From: Sva-07 sp963716095 | GTDB lineage: Bacteria > Actinomycetota > Acidimicrobiia > Acidimicrobiales > Ilumatobacteraceae | Assembly: GCA_963716095.1 (NCBI GenBank) | Contig: CAVQSV010000018.1 | Location: forward strand, 496,001 to 560,000 | Direction: 5' to 3' | Length of the DNA: 64,000 nucleotides | Shown: piece by piece, positions 52,397-61,819 of the stretch | Numbering within the stretch: the stretch's first letter is position 1 | Layout: each line of letters starts with the position of its first letter | Notes under the pieces: model-generated | What the model saw: the letters and a program-made list of their open reading frames with translations, nothing else | Told to the model about the DNA's origin: nothing | The model's database searches: none | Program-made: the position numbers and the translations under genes

Positions 52397-55300
52397 TCAG
52401 CTGCACGCGGGACGCTGCGGGGCCGAACCGGGCACCAGACGATCCCACTCGTCGGCGGTCAGTTCACGTGAGACGAGTTCACACGCCTGCTCGACCCACC
52501 GGACGGGATCGAGCGAGAACTGCAGGACCTTGCCCGACGTCGCAACCCAGATCGTGTCGGTGGCCTCGTCGTACCACGGTGGCGACGAAGGAGCGGTACC
52601 GTTGCCATTCCAGAGGATGCCGACTCCCTCGGCCCGTTCGGTGTCCCACAGCCGAACGGTTCCGTCGGCTTCCACGACGACGAGCAGTGAACCGTTGCGG
52701 GCGAAACCGACGCTGACGACGGCACCCACATCGCTCACCCTCCGAACCGACTCACCCTCGGCGTCGACGACGATGCTGCCATTCTCTCCAGCGAGTGCGA
52801 TCCGGCCGGTGGTCTCGTCGGCAACGGCGATCATCGGGTTCTCGAAGCCGGTGTCGAATTGCTGCAGACGATTCGCCGTCTGTCGTAACGGCGAAGCTCC
52901 CCGTCGGCCAGTGCCACGTAGAGCCCGCCCTCGGGTGCCGGCGCGACCGCACTCACCGCGAACGGTGGCGAAGAGTTCACCGACAGCAAGGGAGCAAGGT
53001 TGCCCGGCACCGGGTCGAACGCATACAACGACTTGGCCTCGACCTCTTCGAAGACGGCGATCGCTCCTGAACCTGCGAATCCTCCGCCGAACTGCCTGAC
53101 CCGTCGCTCGGGTCGAAGTCGAATCCGGGGAAGCCGGTGAGCACCGCACCGGCAGTCTGGCTGACGTTCTGCCATGCCGGTCCAGAGTTCGAGTGGCTCG
53201 ACGCGTTCACCGCCTCGCCACCGAGCAACGGTCGTGCCGTCGTTCCAGGCAAGGAATCCGTCGACCTCGGGCGTGATCCCGACGGCGACGAACGGATCGC
53301 CGCTCGGTGTCCGAAGGGTGAGCGGGGTCGGCTCACCGGACGTCAGGTCGATCACATCGGCCGACGACGAACGATCGACCACAGCCGCACGGCCGGCACC
53401 GAACCCGACGAGCGCATCAGCCTTCACGTCCCATCCCCGTTCGACGAGCGGGCCCCGGTTCAGATCGACGATCTGTATCGAGTCGGGGTCGGCGCTGGGG
53501 ACCACGACCACCGTTCCATCAGGACGAATCCGCGCTTCGTCGGCGGCCGGAATGTCGAGCGGGAGCCCGCGTCGGTTGCCGGCACGGTCGAAGAGTTCGA
53601 TCGAGCGTCGGCCGACGGCGATGACGACCCCGTCAGGGCGGAGACCCACCGCGATGACGGCGGCCGTGTCGATCATCGCGACCTCTCGAACCTCCTGACC
53701 CGTGGCGGGATCGACGGTGACGATCGTGCCGTCCTCGGCTCCCGCCAGCAGGGTGCGCCCGTCACGGTCGAAGCCAACAGCGGTGACGCGGCTCGATCGC
53801 TCCACTCGAGACACCTCGGCGCCAGTCGCCGCGTCGAGCACGACGAGGATGCCCTTGCTCTCCACGTCGTCAGGGCAGTCGTACCTCGTCGGCTGGTCGA
53901 GTAGGCACTGCGAGGGCAGATCGGTGCCGACCGCGAACAGGCCGGCTCGGCGACTCGCTGCGGTGGCGGGGAGTGGTTCGTCGAGCTCGAACCGCAGGTC
54001 GTCGACTCCATCGCCCACGTGGTCGAGGGTCACCGCGTCGACGACGGCGACCTCAGCCCACGCCGAATTGTTGTATCGGTTGCCCTGACCGAGCAGGAGG
54101 CGATCATCGACGGGTATCGGGACGAGCGCGCCGCCCGGATTCATCCGCGCAACCCGGGTCCACGCCTGCTCCTCGGAGCCGACCCAATGATCGTCGAGGT
54201 TCGTCGAGGTTGCCCATCTCGCCCCCGTCTCGGCGTCCTCCCACCAACTGGCGCATGGGCCGGGGGCGGTGCCGCGGATCGTCACCTCGCCGGTGAGGAG
54301 ATCTTTCGCGAGGAGCTCGCCATCGGCGACTGCGTACTCCCACAACCCGTCGGGAGTGATTCGGCGGCGGACTGCCAGTCCGGAGCACTTCGGGTCCGGC
54401 AGACGTTGCATGGCCTGCACCTGGCGGCCGAGCCCGCCACTCGCAACGGCGTCGAGCAGCGCCGTGATGGTCACCGGCCCCGGCCTCCGGCGGTGCGCCT
54501 CCAGTGCAAGGAGCAACGCCTGTTCCGGGCGATCGACAGCGGCCGCGCCCGAGCGTGCGAGGAGTTCGGCGAGTTCTGCTTCGTCGCGAGCCGTTGCGGC
54601 TTCCTCGGCGCGGTTGCCGGCGGCTTGGGCTTCGCGGTCGGCCCGCTGTTGTTGGGTGAATGCGACGCCTCCGGCCACGAGAGCGACGACCAATGCCGCC
54701 GCCGTGCCGACGACCAACCGACGCAGGCGCCGGACCCGCCGCTGTTCGCTGGCGCGTTCCGACTCGGCCTGCGACTGCGACGCCTCGAGGAACTCGAGAT
54801 CGATCGGACGCAGCCACTCGGGACTCCGCTCGGCAAGGAGTTGCGCTGTTTCGAGCCGGCCTCCCCGATAGACATCCGTGGCCTGCCGACCGCCACGGTC
54901 CCACGCTGTTGTGGCGACGCCGATCGCTCCGACCGAGCGGCGCAGCTCGCGGTCCTCGACGAGCCACTCGCGGAGGCGCGGCCAGTCGCGGAGCAGCGCC
55001 TCGTGGGCGACCTCCACCGTCGGTTCCCGGCTCGCCGGATCGCGGTCGGTGCTGAGCAATCGGGCGCCGACGAACGCGTCGAGGAGCCGCCCGGTTCGCT
55101 CTTCGTCGCCGAACTCGCTCCGCAGCGCTCGGCGACGCGTGTCCTCGGCGCCGTCTCCGAACGCGACGAGCCGTCCGAAGATCCGTCGGGCCTCGAACTC
55201 GTCCGCAGGATCACCGTCGGCAAGAATCCGGTCCGCGCGAGCAGCGAGCGCGCCCGTGAGACCACCCAACTCGCGGTGACTCGACAGCAGCATGGTGTCG

Positions 55301-57655
55301 GACACGCGGCGATCGAACAGCTCGGTGAGCGAGAACTGCAGCAACGGCAGCGCAGCCGGGCGGGCGTTGAGCCCGGTGACGAGCTCGGTCACCAACGCCG
55401 ACTCGACGTCGATGCCGACCGATTCGGCGGGGAGCCGTATCGCACGCTCCAGCTCGTCGGTCGCCATGGGTCGCACCGTCACGGTTCCGCGAGTGACGAG
55501 CTCCGCGACGCTCGCATGTCGCAGTGGGGCGTCGTAGTGATCGGCCCGCAGCGTGGCGATCACCCGCAGCGGCGACTCCGGATGGGTGACGGCGTCGGCG
55601 AGTTCGACGAGGAACCGGTCGCGTCCGTCGGGGTCGCGTGCCTGCGTGAACAGCTCCTCGAACTGGTCGACGACGAGCAGGAGGCGCGCGTGTTCGTTGG
55701 GCAGCACACGTCGGATCGCCCGCAGCAGGCCTCCGGACTCAGCAAGTTGTTCCCGCAGCGTCGCGGGAGGGTTGACCGCCACCCGGAGCAGCGCTGTCTC
55801 GAGGGCGTCGACAGGGTCGGGCCCCGGGACCATCGTGGCGACGAACCATCCGTCCGAGCCCGGCACCGCGCCACGGCGGATGGCCGGGAGCACCCCGGCT
55901 CTGACGACCGACGACTTGCCGGTTCCCGATGGACCGACGACGGTGACCATCGGTCGCTGTTCCAGACGATTCGAGGAGTTCGGCGACAAGGTTCTCTCGT
56001 CCGAAGAACAGCTCGGCGTCCTCCTCGTCGAAGGCGTGCAGCCCGACGTAGGGGTTGGCGACAGGTCGGTGCCAGGCACTCGGGGTCGCCGGTGATCCGC
56101 CGGCGTGCGGGTCGAGGGCCGCGCACATGTCGTCGACGAACGAGGCCACCGTGGCGTACCGGTCGCCGGTCGCCTTGGCCGTCGCCCGGGCCAACGTGGC
56201 GTCGACCGCGGGAGAAGATCGGCGCGCGTCGCCCCGACGGGCGGCAACGGATCCGACAGCTGGCGCCGAACGAGGTCGGCACGATCAGCGCTGTCCGCGA
56301 ACGGCAAACGACCGGTGAGCACCTCGAACGTGGTGACCGCCAGGCTGAGGACGTCAGCCGCAGCGCTCGCCGGTTCTCCTCGCAGGACCTCCGGCGCCGC
56401 GTAGGCCGGCGACCTGATCGGAAGGTCATCGATCGCAGCGGTCGGGAGCGCAATGCCGAAGTCGGCCAGGTACGTGGTCCCATCGGTGTCGAGCAGCAGG
56501 TTCGCGGGCGCACGTCGCGATGCACCACGCCGGCTCGGTGGGCGGTCTCCAACGCACCACCGACGTCGCCGAGCATGCGAACGGTCTGCTCGCGCGAGTA
56601 CGGACCACGCGAGCGCACTGCCTGCTCGACGCTGCCCCCGTGCAGGAGTCGCATCACCAGATAGGCAGCGCCGGCTCGCGCCAGAAGTCGAACAGCGGCA
56701 CGACGTTCGGGTGCTCGATCCGGGCGACGGTTCGCGCCTCGAACTCGAACCGGCGGATGAAGTCCGGCCGGTCGGCCAGTTCGGCTCGGAAGATCTTGAT
56801 GGCCACGTCGCGTTCGATCCCCGGCTGGACCGCGCGATGGACGACCGAGAAGGCGCCCTCGCCGATGCGTTCGCCGACCTCGTAGCCCCGCAAGGCCTTG
56901 ACGCCACCGTGGAGGCCCGTGTCGCTGCGGGCGATCCGCCGCTCCAGGTCGATGATCTCCTCGGACGGATCGAGCCCGGTCTCGTCGGCGAGGTACCGCC
57001 GGTACGAGGCGTACACGCGCAACGCTTCGGCCTGGCGCCCGTCGGCGTACATCGCCCGCATCAACAGCACTCGGGGCCGCTCGCGCAGCGGTTGGGACTC
57101 GATGAGCGCGGTGGCCTCGGCGGTCGCCTCGTCGTTCAGTCCGTCCACCAGGCGGGCCTCGATCAGCGCTTCGCGCGCCTCGACGAGTCGCTCGTCGAGC
57201 CGAACACATTCCGGTCGAGCCCACTCCTCGTCGGCGAATCCGGCGTAGGCCGGCCCGTGCCAGCGAGCGATCGCCCCGTCGAGGATCCGGCGAGCGGTCG
57301 TCGCGTCAGCGGTGCGCAGATAGTGCAGCCCGAGATCGAGCTCCTCTTCGAACACGGCACTGTCGAGTTCTCCGATCGCCAGATCGATGACGTAGCCGGG
57401 CTCGCGGAACACAATTCGCCGCTCTTGCGAACCGAGGGCACGCCGCAAGCGTGTGACGTAGCTGCGCAGGGTTGCGTCAGCGCCGTCGGGCGGTTGGCCG
57501 TCCCACACGATCTCCACCAGGCGTTCGGTCGAAACGACCGATCGGTTCGACACCGCCAGGGCGGCGAGCAACCGTCGCAGCCGTGTTCCCATCTCGATCT
57601 CATCTCCGTCGCCGCGTACGCCGACCGAACCGAGGACCGACACCTGCACGTTCAC
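52397..57655 (-). pseudogene. SARP (BTAD) - Ser/Thr kinase - nSTAND ATPase - WD40-like giant protein, seven frame changes
   Basis: Restored length is about 1752 residues. Order: an OmpR-like DNA-binding and BTAD domain (VQVSVLGSVGVRG, RRLLAALAVS, SEEIIDLERRIA). A kinase follows: GEGAFSVVHRA, DVAIKIF, HRDVRPANLLLD, LADFGIALP, YAAPEVL. Then an nSTAND ATPase: NPYVGLHAFDEEDAELFFGR, Walker A VVGPSGTGKSS, VVDQFEELF. Then one membrane helix (RRLVVGTAAALVVALVAGGVAF in essence) and a beta-propeller of WD40-like repeats. Frame changes lie near 56672, 56507, 56211, 55970, 53172, 53090 and 52883. Five are apparent one-base losses, three in CCCGCG contexts. All segments remain conserved and the net frame is restored. 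Start GTG 57655 follows AGAGAGGGGG. Confidence 0.75.
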
Positions 57656-57844
57656 CACCCCCTCTCTGCGCATGCACCCAGCGTCCCCAGCGCCAGTTGC
57701 ATCTGCGTTGCACGGTAGCGCACGGCCATTTCCCCTGGTCACAGCCGCCCGCCCGACAGTTGTCCACAGGCGCCACGGTGGCCGACCACCGGGTCCACAG
57801 CGCATCGCCACGACGGCGCCACGGGCGCCGTGGACGGTGCGGGC

Positions 57845-58801
57845 ATGGACATCTCCCAGCACCTGCCGACCGGCCACCACACGTTCGCCGCTTCCTGGCG
57901 CATCGGCGTCCAAGTACTCCTCGCCGGCTTCTTCGCCGTCGCCATCACCGCCGCTGGCGTGCGGCCCCCGGTCGTCGACATCTCCCCCGGCGACGACCGG
58001 GGAGTCGGCGTGCCGGCACCCGACCTGGCAGCGGACTACGACGGAGGGATCGCTGCCCGGCTGTACGACGCCGACGGCACCCCTCTGGTGGGCGACCTGT
58101 TCCTGCTGATCGGAAGCGGTGGTTCGACTCCCGCAGCGCGTGTCTACGACTCGACGCCCTACACCCACACCCACGGAAGCCACCCGGACACGGTGGACTC
58201 GAATCGGTTGGCTGCGCGGACCGTCGAGGTGATCACCGGCGCCGACATCGAGTTGATCGAGATGACCAACGCGTCCGCTGGTGGAAGCTCGGGGGGCCTC
58301 ACCCGAGCGATCGCCTACCTCAATGTGCTCTCGGACGGGGCGTTCACCGGCGGCCTCGCGGTGGCAGCGACGGGGGTCCTGAGTCCGGAGGGACACGTCA
58401 GTTCGATCGACGGCATCGACGCCAAGGCTGCAGCCGCCCACCTGGCCGAAGCCGATGTGCTGTTCACCCCGAATGTCCCGACGCAGGGTGCTCTCGATGC
58501 CTACGGCGCCCGGCTCGTCGGCGAAGTCGTCCGAGACCCCAGCACGGGCAGCTCGTTGAACGACGCCCGTCGCGTCCAGCTGTTCCGCGAGTGGGGCGCC
58601 AACCGGCCGAGCGGCATGGATGTCGTCGACGCTCGCCACCTCATCGACGTCAGCGCATACCTCTGCGGTGCCGGTTCTGCGTTTGCGTGCGACATCACCG
58701 AACGACTCGACGACCTCGCCCAACAGCGCCTCGACGAGCGCACCGCCGAAGCCAGCGTCGAAGTGGAGCGTCTTCGTCCGATCAGCGGCCACTCGGGCTG
58801 A
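57845..58801 (+). CDS. Membrane-anchored Lon-like (S16) serine protease
   Basis: The 318-residue protein has an N-terminal membrane helix (about residues 19-40). The Lon proteolytic domain follows: NASAGGSSGGLTRAIAYLNVL, where the GPSAGL-like GSSGGL holds the catalytic Ser; GGLAVAATGVLSPEGHVSSIDGI; and DAKAAAAHLAEADVLF with the catalytic Lys. There is no ATPase domain, as in PDZ-Lon (YlbL-type) proteins, but a PDZ domain is not evident. It is divergent from the SARP-kinase-STAND gene with a 189-base gap, suggesting shared control. Confidence 0.8.
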   Translation: MDISQHLPTGHHTFAASWRIGVQVLLAGFFAVAITAAGVRPPVVDISPGDDRGVGVPAPDLAADYDGGIAARLYDADGTPLVGDLFLLIGSGGSTPAARVYDSTPYTHTHGSHPDTVDSNRLAARTVEVITGADIELIEMTNASAGGSSGGLTRAIAYLNVLSDGAFTGGLAVAATGVLSPEGHVSSIDGIDAKAAAAHLAEADVLFTPNVPTQGALDAYGARLVGEVVRDPSTGSSLNDARRVQLFREWGANRPSGMDVVDARHLIDVSAYLCGAGSAFACDITERLDDLAQQRLDERTAEASVEVERLRPISGHSG

Positions 58802-58840
58802 GGTCGGCCCGGGCGACGTCGTTGGACGAGACTCGGCCGG

Positions 58841-59872
58841 ATGAACTCGAAACATCCGCTCGTCCTCGCCGGCCAGTACGGCTCGCCCTACACGCTGAAG
58901 ATGCGAGCGGTGCTGCGCTACCGGCACATCCCGTTCCAGTGGGTGCTGCGCAATTCGAAGTGGGACGACCTGCCGACTCCCCCCGTGGCGATCATCCCGG
59001 TGATCGTGTACCCGAACGCCGACGGCAGCCACGGCGAGGCGACCGTCGATTCGTCACCACAGATCATGCGCCTCGAAGGCGAGTTCTCGGGTCGCAGCCT
59101 CGTTCCCACCGATCCAGCCGCGGCGTTCATCGATGCGTTGATCGAGGACTACGGCGACGAGTGGGTCACCAAGGCGATGTACCACTACCGGTGGGCCTAC
59201 GACGCCGACATCGACAAGGCGGGGCAGTTGCTCCCGCTGTCGCAGGACCTGCAGATGAACAGCGACCAGGCCCGCCAGAGCTACGAGTTCATCACCACCC
59301 GTCAGCTCGGTCGACGCGAGTTGGTCGGATCGACCGAGGCGAACCAGCCGCTGATCGAGGGTTCCTACGAGCGCCTGCTCGAGGTGCTCACCCAACTGTT
59401 GTCCACCGACGACTTCCTGTTGGGCGACCGGCCCGGCCGCGGCGACTTCGGCATCTTCGGCCAACTCAGCCAGCTCGCCAAGTGGGATCCGACGCCGATG
59501 GCGATCGCATCGACACGTGCCCCGAAGGTCATCCACTGGGTCGACCGCATGGACGACCTGTCGTGGCTGCCCGTCGACGGCGACGAAGGCTGGTCGGCAC
59601 TCGACGCACTGCCCGCTGCGACGACGCGGCTGTTGCACGAGATCGGCCAGACCTACGCCCCGTTCATGGTCGCCAATGCACGGGCCCTGATGTCGAGCGC
59701 CGACGAAGTGGTGTGCGAGGTCGAGGGCGGCACGTACCGTCAGGCCCCGTTCAAGTACCAGGCGAAGTGCCTGCAGTGGTTGCGTGAGGGCTACGACGCG
59801 CTCGCCGACGACGACCGCGCCCGCGTCGATGCGGTCCTCGCCGGAACCGGCTGCGAGATCCTGCTGGCCTGA
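58841..59872 (+). CDS. Glutathione S-transferase-like protein
   Basis: The 343-residue protein starts with a thioredoxin-fold GST N-domain: LVLAGQYGSPYTLKMRAVLRYRHIPFQWV, PVIVYPNADG, and DSSPQIMRLEG for the gamma-glutamyl site. A helical C-domain follows, with DDFLLGDRPGRGDFGIFGQLSQL, the N-capping region. Actinobacteria mostly lack glutathione, so the thiol partner or role is uncertain. The last about 90 residues extend beyond a normal GST. Confidence 0.8.
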   Translation: MNSKHPLVLAGQYGSPYTLKMRAVLRYRHIPFQWVLRNSKWDDLPTPPVAIIPVIVYPNADGSHGEATVDSSPQIMRLEGEFSGRSLVPTDPAAAFIDALIEDYGDEWVTKAMYHYRWAYDADIDKAGQLLPLSQDLQMNSDQARQSYEFITTRQLGRRELVGSTEANQPLIEGSYERLLEVLTQLLSTDDFLLGDRPGRGDFGIFGQLSQLAKWDPTPMAIASTRAPKVIHWVDRMDDLSWLPVDGDEGWSALDALPAATTRLLHEIGQTYAPFMVANARALMSSADEVVCEVEGGTYRQAPFKYQAKCLQWLREGYDALADDDRARVDAVLAGTGCEILLA

Positions 59873-59910
59873 GGCGCCGTCCAGTCGGAGATCAGTCGGG
59901 CTGCGCAGCC

Positions 59911-60837
59911 TCAGTCGTCCGAGCGTCGAGCGCGCCGGCGACGGACGGCGACCACCGCGAACACGATCAGCGCGATCACGCCGAGTGCGACGACGACGAG
60001 CACGATCGTGGCGAAGCGTCGGGCCTGTGCAGCGCCGGTGTCGGCGCCCTCGTCGATCTGACGAATCAGGATCGATGAGCCGTCACGGTCCGCGGTGGCC
60101 CACTCGTCGGCGAGCCGGTCGGGCGCCCGCTCACCACCTCGCTCCACCAGCACCGACACGAACACCGACGGTGTCGCAGTGTCCGCCGGGTCGACGCCGA
60201 GCGGGCCCGCATCGGTGTGCGACCAGACCGCGTCGTCGGCGCTCGCGACCATGAGTGCCGCAGCCGTCGCCGTCTGCTCGTCGCAACGCGAGTCGCCGCC
60301 CGCGTCCGCTCCGGCGAGCAGGCCGGCGAGCAGGCGATCGGCGAGTTCACCGTCGGCGCTGTCGAATGCAGCAAGCGCATCGTCGACGACCGCATCGGCC
60401 ACCAGGATGTTGCCCTGAGCGGCGGCCGTCGAGTCGGGGTTGCGTTGGTCGATTGCGACGTCGAACGTGTCGGCACCACTCCAGCCGGCTCCTCCGCCGC
60501 CGATCACGACCGCACCGAACTGCCGGTCGTCGGGCTGGTCGTCGGCGGCGACCGTTGCGTCGATGACGTCCTGTGCGCTCGCGCCGGGTTCCATGGCCGC
60601 GACGATCCGCTCACCGGATTCGCCGGAGATGTCGGCCTGCGATGCAGCGGCGCCGATTCCGGGGACGAGGACGGGCACGACGGTGACCTCGAAGCCGACG
60701 CAACTGGCGACGGCAACGCCGACCTCACCGGTGGCTTCGTCGACACCGACGATCGACCAGGTCGCCTGCGCGCTCCCGGCTCCGGCGAGCGCCATGGCCG
60801 TCAGGGCGACGAGCACACCCGCGGCGAGACGCATCAT
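59911..60837 (-). CDS. DUF1028-family exported, membrane-anchored protein
   Basis: The 308-residue protein has a signal peptide (MMRLAAGVLVALTAMALAGAGSAQA). The DUF1028 Ntn-hydrolase-like domain follows: TWSIVGVDEATGEVGVAVASCVGFEVTVVPVLVPGIGAAASQA, and VIDATVAADDQPDDRQFGAVV. A C-terminal membrane helix (about 275-297) and a basic tail RRRRARR end it. Thr or Ser after the signal-processed Ala could be the Ntn nucleophile. The family function is not established. Start 60837 or 60834. Confidence 0.82.
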   Translation of the reverse strand: MMRLAAGVLVALTAMALAGAGSAQATWSIVGVDEATGEVGVAVASCVGFEVTVVPVLVPGIGAAASQADISGESGERIVAAMEPGASAQDVIDATVAADDQPDDRQFGAVVIGGGGAGWSGADTFDVAIDQRNPDSTAAAQGNILVADAVVDDALAAFDSADGELADRLLAGLLAGADAGGDSRCDEQTATAAALMVASADDAVWSHTDAGPLGVDPADTATPSVFVSVLVERGGERAPDRLADEWATADRDGSSILIRQIDEGADTGAAQARRFATIVLVVVALGVIALIVFAVVAVRRRRARRSDD

Positions 60838-60886
60838 GGGCCGACCGTATCCCGCGCCGCTGGGGCGTCGCTCCGCGAGCCGTTGG

Positions 60887-61819
60887 TCAGAACAGCGAGT
60901 CCTGGGACGGGATCGGGGCGATCGGGCCGATGTCGAAGAGTGTGGCCAGGTCGGTGATCGGCGTGGCGCCACGGCGGACGAGGGCGTGGTTGCCGTCCGT
61001 GGCTCCCTCGCCCATCCACACGGCGACCGGCCCGTACCGGCGGTCGAGTGCTTCCTTCGCTCCAGCCCACGTGCCGCCGGTGCCGTCGTCGGATACGACG
61101 ACGAACGTGACCTGCGACAGCGCGTAGACGATCTTGTTGCGACCCATCGCGTTGCCCGCGGTGAACGGCGCGTCGGGGGCGTAGGGGCTGGCGATGCAGA
61201 GCTCGCCGGCGTGGACGCGACGGCGGACCTCGGCGCTACGCGATGCCCTCGAGATGCCTTCGGCCGGCACGCCGATCACCACCCCACCCGCGTCGTAGCC
61301 ACCCGCCATCGCCGCCTGATCGACGCCGCGGGCGAGGCCGCTGATCACGGGCCAGGCGCGCTCGACCGCCAGTTCGGCGGCTCGCCGTGCGACGTCGAGG
61401 GCTGCTTCGCTGGCATCGCGGGAGCCGACGACGGCGAGCCCTGGCCGGGCGAGCCAGTCGATCGGCCCCCCAGCCAGCAGGAAGGGTGGGCACGCCGCTC
61501 CGAGGCGCTCACGGAGACCGGTCGGGAAGGACGGGTCGAGCGCCGAGATCAGCGAGACGCCGCCGTCGAGGAGCCGTTCCTGCTCGAAGCTGAGCGCCGT
61601 CGACGCGTCGAGCAGCGCCCGCAGACGCGTCGCCTCGTCGGCGTCGACGCCGGTTCGTTCGGCGATCGACACCGCATCGTCGTGCAGGAGGTCGGCTGGG
61701 TCGACGCGCTCGACGAGTTGCCAGAACTCGCGGGCGGTCATCGGCTTTGCGGTGAGGGGCACCAGCCGGTTCGTCAGGAGCAGGGCGGCTCGGATGCTGT
61801 CGGACGAGTGGGCCATCAT
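60887..61819 (-). CDS. DprA/Smf-like Rossmann (SLOG-type) protein
   Basis: The 310-residue protein has an N-terminal helical region and the DprA core: PPFLLAGGPIDWLARPGLAVVGSRDAS, PVISGLARGVDQAAM and GVVIGVPAEGIS. Later it reads APFTAGNAMGRNKIVYALSQVTFVVVSDDGTGGTWAGAKEAL, where DprA has its ssDNA-binding motifs. It lacks a winged-helix tail. ATG 61819 overlaps the stop of the RecQ-PRTase gene (ATGA), so both are coupled. Classical DprA loads RecA on incoming ssDNA; with RecQ as partner, a DNA repair or defence role is possible. Confidence 0.82.
   Translation of the reverse strand: MMAHSSDSIRAALLLTNRLVPLTAKPMTAREFWQLVERVDPADLLHDDAVSIAERTGVDADEATRLRALLDASTALSFEQERLLDGGVSLISALDPSFPTGLRERLGAACPPFLLAGGPIDWLARPGLAVVGSRDASEAALDVARRAAELAVERAWPVISGLARGVDQAAMAGGYDAGGVVIGVPAEGISRASRSAEVRRRVHAGELCIASPYAPDAPFTAGNAMGRNKIVYALSQVTFVVVSDDGTGGTWAGAKEALDRRYGPVAVWMGEGATDGNHALVRRGATPITDLATLFDIGPIAPIPSQDSLF

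Noticed and set aside
51564..52448. Rhodanese as a truncated gene ending at 51564
   Set aside because: The frame continues with the full family C terminus after the TGA, and the TGA replaces exactly the catalytic Cys with a SECIS-like hairpin behind it.
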